64,000 bases of DNA from Niebla homalea. Taxonomy: Eukaryota > Ascomycota > Lecanoromycetes > Lecanorales > Ramalinaceae. Each line of letters opens with the position of its first letter. The first letter of the stretch is position 1. The stretch covers positions 186,001 to 250,000 of the forward strand of contig JAHGAU010000022.1 in the NCBI GenBank assembly GCA_019925105.1, in the 5' to 3' direction. This document shows positions 58,431 through 64,000 of the stretch, in pieces. Made by a program: the position numbers and the translations under genes. The notes beneath the pieces were generated by a model, which worked only from the letters and a program-made list of their open reading frames with translations, did not search any database and was not told the DNA's origin.

Positions 58431-60672
58431 AATATGTTATTTAATTAAAAATATTTCTTTATTTAATTATCGATATAACGATAATAGGGCATAATAAGTT
58501 AAGGTTTAATAGTTAATAAGCAGTAAATAATAAGATAATTCTATATATTAAAGAAATAAGGTACTTAAATTAATATAAATCTTTATTTTAGTATTTAAGT
58601 TATTTAATAACGTTATAAATACTTTTATAAGAATAATAATATCGTTATTATAATCTTAAAAGTCCGAAGAACGAAATTTAACATTATATTTATATCTATT
58701 ATGGCGGTACGTAAATATTGTTTAATTATATATTTAAATATTTTACCTATAATTAAACGCCCTTTCTTATATATTAAAATATTTATTCTAAAAAAATAAT
58801 TGATAAAAATTGAGCCAAAGTTTATTATTCAATGAATTAAAAACGCGGCTAAAAACTTACCGGTTTTACTTATGAACTATTTCGATTATAATATTAATTA
58901 CCCTAAATCCCGGGTTTTTTTATTAAGACTTTTTTAAAAATATCTTTATAAAAGGAAAAAAAATAATAAAGATATACAATAACTTGGTAGGAAAAGAGTA
59001 AAAGCTATCAGGCGGATATGTTAAATGAATCCTTTGGCCGGTAAGTTATACTTACGTTAATTAATTATTTAATGAATTTATTATTAAAAATTTAAAGAAA
59101 CTCAATAATACTCTTTATATAGATTATAAATCCATATATAGTGCAAAAGGTCTTCTTAAAGATAACGATTTATAAGTAATTAGTATTATGAAGGCCGTAT
59201 ATATATATTAAAAGCGGTAATAGAACGAATGTTGATTTTTCCTATAATGTAAACATAGATTGATAATATAAGTAAAAATATAATATTTAAATAGGTAATA
59301 TAGCAAATAATTGGATAAAGGGACCCTACAGAATAGACTCATTAAGGGTAATAAATTAGGGATAAAATCCTATAGGAAGCTTAATCGTAATAATAAAGGA
59401 AATATATACTATAATAAGAACGTAATTATTTACACGGAACCCTATAATATTCGCTCCTTAGTAAAGGAGTAACGGAGGTTTATAAACGCGGGTTTTATCC
59501 TAATAAGCTAGGTTATATGGCTACCAATATGGCCAACTGGCTACGCGCCAAGGAATACAGAAATTAATATAGTTAAATTCATACTACATATATAACTAAA
59601 TTAAATATTTAATTAAAATAACAATAATTATCCTTTAAAAGCTAACTTCTTAAAAGACCACGTACTACTTATTTTTATTAATTAAGTTACGGGCCAATAT
59701 AATCTAAGAATATTAAAGAACTAAATAATAAATGAAAAACCTATTTAAATAACAATAATATTAACGTTGTGTTCTGATAATTATTAAATGGTTGAGTACG
59801 ATTGAACTATGAAGTTCTCTATATTGATAATATTACGGCGATAATATTATTATATAAATTATAAATAATAGCCGAATTAATTACAAAATAAGGGGGAAAA
59901 TATTAATTAATGAATTAGAAATTTATTATTATAATAATTTTAGGTTTTTAATCTTATAAGGTTATTTAACTCCTATATAATAGCTGTTTATTTTTTCTAT
60001 TCTACGATTATTATCAAAAAATCGTAAAGGTAATCTTATAATAAAATAAGTATCGACCTAAGATTACCGGCTTTTATTTACTATTAACTTTATATTGTTT
60101 TCTTATAGGTAAGAATTTATAGCTTACGGTACTGGAATATAGTAGACTCGATTAAAAAGCGACTAATATCGTTTAAGCCGAAGTCCTTTTTTACCGCCGG
60201 ATTAATATAATACTAAAACCGATCGAATCTTAAACCAGTTTTTATTAAACCGGGTTTTCTTAATATAAGGAGTTTCGGAAATTCTCCCAATAACAAGTTT
60301 ATTGCGGTTAAGTAATTCAATGTGAAAAGTAAGTAATAAAAAAATTAAAATTATTAAATAAATAATTAAAACATAAAGGAATAACCTTAAAAGTATTTTT
60401 TCAATACCGGTTATTATAAGTCCCAGATAAGATTATTACGTAATATAACCACCAAAACCTTAAATCTAAAAAATCAAAAACATCTCCATATATTTATTAC
60501 TTTACCATTTTTTGCAAAATACTACGACGGAACGTTTAAGAATATTATGGTCTTAATCGATCTCTTTAATCCTAAGTAAAACCGAGCGGTAAGTAATAAC
60601 ACCCTTATTAAAGTATGGTTTATATGGCCGTATTACGAGTACGACGTAATAGAGCTAAGCAGTTAAATACCC
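58431..60672. other. AT-rich block, no gene
   Basis: RIP-degraded sequence without legible domains. A less mutated patch at 59,505-59,560 (GGCTACCAATATGGCCAACT) and another near 60,180-60,290 could not be assigned. Confidence 0.45.
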
Positions 60673-60780
60673 TTACCTTTACCCTTCCGTTTACCCTTAC
60701 CTTTATTATTACCTATACCCTTACTTTTACCCTTCCGTTTACCCTTACCTTTATTATTACCTATACCCTTACCTTTACCA
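60673..60780. repeat. 48-bp tandem repeat of telomere-like TTACCC/TTTACC motifs
   Basis: The unit TTACCTTTACCCTTCCGTTT... (48 bp) spans 60,673-60,720 and 60,721-60,768, followed by a partial third copy. The two full units differ by a single C/T. The sequence is rich in TTTACCC/CTTACC words resembling degenerate telomere repeats. Confidence 0.82.
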
Positions 60781-60784
60781 TTTA

Positions 60785-61000
60785 GTAAACCCTTAATAAT
60801 GATGCGACGCTTAATACCCGTATGGTACAATAGTAACAGGCCTAAAAACCCCGTAATTTGGATGGAGAACCTCAGAGGTAAATAAACGCTCTATACGCAT
60901 AAAGCTATGCCTAACACCCGTATGCTCCTATAGCTATTACCTAAAAACATTGCGTTTTACATGGGGAACCTGAGAAATAAGTAAAACCTTCAATAAGTAC
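60785..61000. repeat. Telomere-associated-like dispersed repeat
   Basis: The order of phrases (CGCTTAATACCCGTATG, GGAGAACCTCAGAGGTAAA, CTATACGCATAAAGCTATG) matches 52,150-52,300 in mutated form (CGCTTAATACCTATATA, AGAGGACTTAAAAGGTAAA, TTATACGTATAAAGTTATA). Together with the adjacent tandem repeat it suggests sequence originating at a chromosome end. Confidence 0.65.
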
Positions 61001-61109
61001 TTTATTGTAAGATGCACAATAAGCAAGTAGGTATGCAAATGTGTATGCATTCTGTATGATCTATCTATAAAGACAAAAAGTGCTTGTGGGTAAACAATTA
61101 GGCGTTCTG

Positions 61110-61180
61110 GGATGTACGGTTAGGTAATGATATTTATATATATTATAAGGATATTTTAAATTACCTTTATGACTGCTTTA
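61110..61180. repeat. Dispersed repeat R, RIP-mutated copy
   Basis: GATGTACGGTTAGGTAATGA corresponds to GATGTACGGCCAGGTGATGA at 29.6 kb. The differences over about 60 bp are nearly all C-to-T or G-to-A. Confidence 0.7.
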
Positions 61181-61419
61181 TAATACTCTTTGCCCGTATT
61201 TTATGCCCGCAATATACCGGCTGATATACCCCCTTAGGACCGTATTATTATTACGGTAATAATACCGATCCTATCCATCCTTATATAGCTACCCTATTGC
61301 TATATTTAAGCCTTAATAGTATAGCTAAGATCTCGTAATAATAGATATATTCTTAAAAAAAGTGAAAAATTATTTGGTAACGATAGTAATTATAATAGTT
61401 AAATCTTTATATACCGACC

Positions 61420-63020
61420 GGCTCTGGGGCTTTAAATACCCTTAATTAAACTCCGGGCATACGTATATATAAAGTTATAAGGTAATTATTACTGGGTATT
61501 TATTATAAAAAGTTGGAAAAATGGAAAAATTAAAAAAACGTAAAAATAACCGAATTTGAAAAGATTATCATATATCCGCTTTATAGTCGTAATTTTCTGA
61601 GAGCTAAATCTCTTAAAAACGATATTTACGGGGTTTTATTGAATCGTATTACGTAATAAGATGTATATATTTATAATCCTTAAGACTTAAAAGCTTTAAG
61701 AATTCTCCGTATCTTTATAATAAGAATACTTTTATTAAGCCGTCCGTAAGGATAATAATAATAAAGCACTACTTAACATAAATAATCCTATCCTAAATCT
61801 TTTAATAAAGTTAATAACGATATACATTAATATAACGGAGTTTAATAATAAACTATAAGTTATTACTTATAAGGATACGTATAATTTATATATTATTATA
61901 TTCGATTTATATTTTATAACTTACGTTTAATTTAATCTCCTTAAAAACCGGGTTTATTATAATTATTCTTCATTTATTATTAATATCGTATATAACTCGG
62001 TTTCTATAGAGTTAATAATAACGGTTTTTTATTTTAAGGCTTTTTAATTTATTATTTTATTAAAGAGCTTAAAGTTATAGCCTTATAAGCTTTAACGGGT
62101 ATCTAGATCGTCCGTAAATATTATATTTAATAAGGCAATAAAGACGATACGGGGATCGGTAATTTATATATTAAAGACGATAATATAATATTTAATTTAT
62201 TTTAAATATTTTATTATTTTATTAATTACTTTTTAATAATATTCCAATAAATTTATTAGGAATTTTAGTAGCTTTAAACATATAAAGGCTATATTTAAAC
62301 GTATTATTATTATTAAGAAGTTAATCGAATTAATAATTTATTAATAAGTATAAATCTGCTATAACGTTATTTATCCGTTATTTTTAATTAAAGTTTTTAA
62401 ATAATAATTTTATTTACGTAGTTATCTTAAAAGAAACGGAGTTAACGGACCTTCCTATTACGCTTAACGCGGATATTAAGAAACTATTATATTTTACCGA
62501 GATACCTTATTTTATAGGTTTCAAAAAGCTTAATCTAAAATTCATCGACCTTTTTATTATATTAACGGTTATAAATAACGGTAATATTATCGATAAAGAA
62601 AAAATATATAATATACTTATTAATAAAAAGATATTTAACGTCTATAACCTATTTTAATCCCAGTTCATTAAGTATATTTAATAAATAACGGAATTAAAGA
62701 GCCGGTAATTACTTAAACTTATATAATACCCGTTATAAAAGTAGTAATACGGCCTGTCTTTTTACCTTTTTAATATTTTAAGGTAGGTAAACTCGTTAAT
62801 ATTATTATTAATAAAAATATCAATAATATCGTATTAACGGGTCTTAAGGTCCCATATAACTATAAGTATTATTATAATCCTGAATATATAACTTATAAGT
62901 ATCGCTATAAACGTATTTTAAGTTATATATTAAAGATCTTTTCTTACGTATAAACGTATCTCATACTTTAAAAGAAACCCTTTATTATTAAATTTATATT
63001 TATATATTTATATAATAGGG
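61420..63020 (+). mobile_element. Decayed element with LTR-family leader block
   Basis: It begins GGCTCTGGGGCTTTAAATAC, CTCCGGGCATACGTATATAT, then CCGCTTTATAGTCG and TAAATCTCTTAAAAACG, the leader seen at 11,335 and in the small LTR elements. The following 1.3 kb has no frame. A coding origin is likely but unreadable. Confidence 0.5.
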
Positions 63021-63029
63021 ATAAGCTTT

Positions 63030-63150
63030 TTATTAACCTTGGAAAGGGGGAGAGCATGGAAGACACCAAACTTACGGATGGGTGTATGAAGGAAGGGAAA
63101 CATTAAAAGGGCTGATTAAGGGTGGAATCGATTCGTATATACTTTAAAAA
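63030..63150. other. Short less-mutated patch, possible LTR-element end
   Basis: A purine-rich run GGAAAGGGGGAGAGCATGG followed by ACACCAAACTTACGGATGGG stands out from the AT-rich surroundings. A polypurine tract before a 3' LTR is one explanation, but no matching LTR was found in the window. Confidence 0.35.
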
Positions 63151-64000
63151 GGGAGGGTATAACGGATAACTATAGTAAGCAACCTATACCTTATTAACTT
63201 ATATAAGGGTTACGGCTTATCTTTAATTATACTTTATTATTATTTATTATTTTATTACTTTTGCTTTTTTATCTTTTTTTATTTTTTTTAACGGTCTTAA
63301 GAAGGCTTTTATCTGTTTATATATATTAAGGAATTCGGTCTAATTATATAACTTAATCGTAAATAACTTATTATATTTTTTCCTTAATTAACGGCAATAA
63401 AAATTACGAAGATATTATAGAAAACCGACCTTTATTATTATTATATTATATTATATATAACGAGAATAATAAACTATAAATTCATATATATTTATAGAAT
63501 ATTCTTAATTATTATTTACTTATTAAATAAATATTAAAATCGAAAAAAATAAGGGTATTTAAATAACCCTTTTCTAAGTACCCTTATTCGGATATTCTTA
63601 TTACTATCCGTAATTAATACGGGGACCCCGTTTATATATATCGGTAAAGTATTATTAATATTTATTAATTAATTATTAACTATTAAAAATAAAAAAATAA
63701 AAAAAACAATAAATTTTTTAAAACGCTTTAATTATAAAAGAATAATAATACCCTTTATATTAACGACGGGCTTAAATTTTAATTAAGAAATAATTATATA
63801 TATTACCGGATATTCTAAATTATTATTAAGGAAATTACGACTTATATATTAATATAAGCCGTTTTCTTAAAATAAAAGAAATTAAAGCAATTAAAGAAAA
63901 AAATAGAAAAAATTAATTATCTTAAACGACGTAAAATTACTATTTAATAATTAATGATTATAATAACTAAAATATAAGATATATTAAGTTAACATAAATA
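63151..64000. other. AT-rich sequence to the window end
   Basis: No gene, no resolvable repeat end. Composition and stop density are as in the rest of the RIP-degraded arm. Confidence 0.5.

Noticed and set aside
1..64000. CRISPR array or bacterial-type operon
   Set aside because: Tandem repeats here are contiguous minisatellites without spacers, and genes have spliceosomal introns, so the DNA is fungal.

Overview
The window looks like a filamentous ascomycete (Pezizomycotina) chromosome with a two-compartment genome. About 17 kb on the left and 34 kb on the right are extremely AT-rich, stop-dense and built from decayed transposons. The decay is dominated by C-to-T and G-to-A changes that destroy CpA/TpG, which is the footprint of repeat-induced point mutation (RIP). 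Between them, at roughly 17.04-30.09 kb, lies a base-balanced island with ordinary fungal genes carrying short introns of 49-94 bp. The species cannot be named from the sequence.

The island reads as a small secondary-metabolite locus in two states. The left half is intact: a cytochrome P450 of 8 exons (535 codons plus stop, minus strand) and a single-exon UbiA-type membrane prenyltransferase/terpene cyclase (288 aa, plus strand). They are divergently transcribed from an 836 bp shared promoter that contains an imperfect tandem duplication of about 174 bp. The right half is decayed. An adenylation-thiolation-reductase (NRPS-like) gene carries one in-frame TAG where the family frame continues. 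A fungal rhodopsin-like membrane protein gene has lost its 3' part and runs directly into an MFS transporter gene that has lost its 5' part. The transporter also has two stops, a 1-nt deletion and a 16-bp tandem duplication. The first stop in each of the reductase and transporter genes is a RIP-type change, so RIP leakage from the flanks is a plausible contributor.

The AT-rich arms are mostly mobile elements. Six complete small LTR elements (1.25-2.13 kb, LTRs 147-174 bp) were resolved, each with a perfect 5-bp target-site duplication. They share an internal leader block and have no recoverable coding capacity (TRIM or terminal-repeat-with-gag type). One 175-bp solo LTR (46,748-46,922) has escaped RIP although it sits inside a heavily mutated repeat, so it inserted later. 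Other elements are a LINE remnant (about 38.2-43.4 kb, endonuclease and reverse transcriptase motifs legible), two antisense LINE fragments, a family of hAT-like MITEs with 8-bp target duplications and GC-rich minisatellite arms, two other fold-back MITEs, a long hairpin, a TIR repeat family and telomere-like TTACCC-type repeats.

Read together, the intact P450 and UbiA-type enzyme could still form a minimal terpenoid module, with the enzyme making a hydrocarbon or prenylated skeleton and the P450 oxidising it. The reductase and export genes have been lost. Gene families are assigned from motifs; substrates and products are inference.
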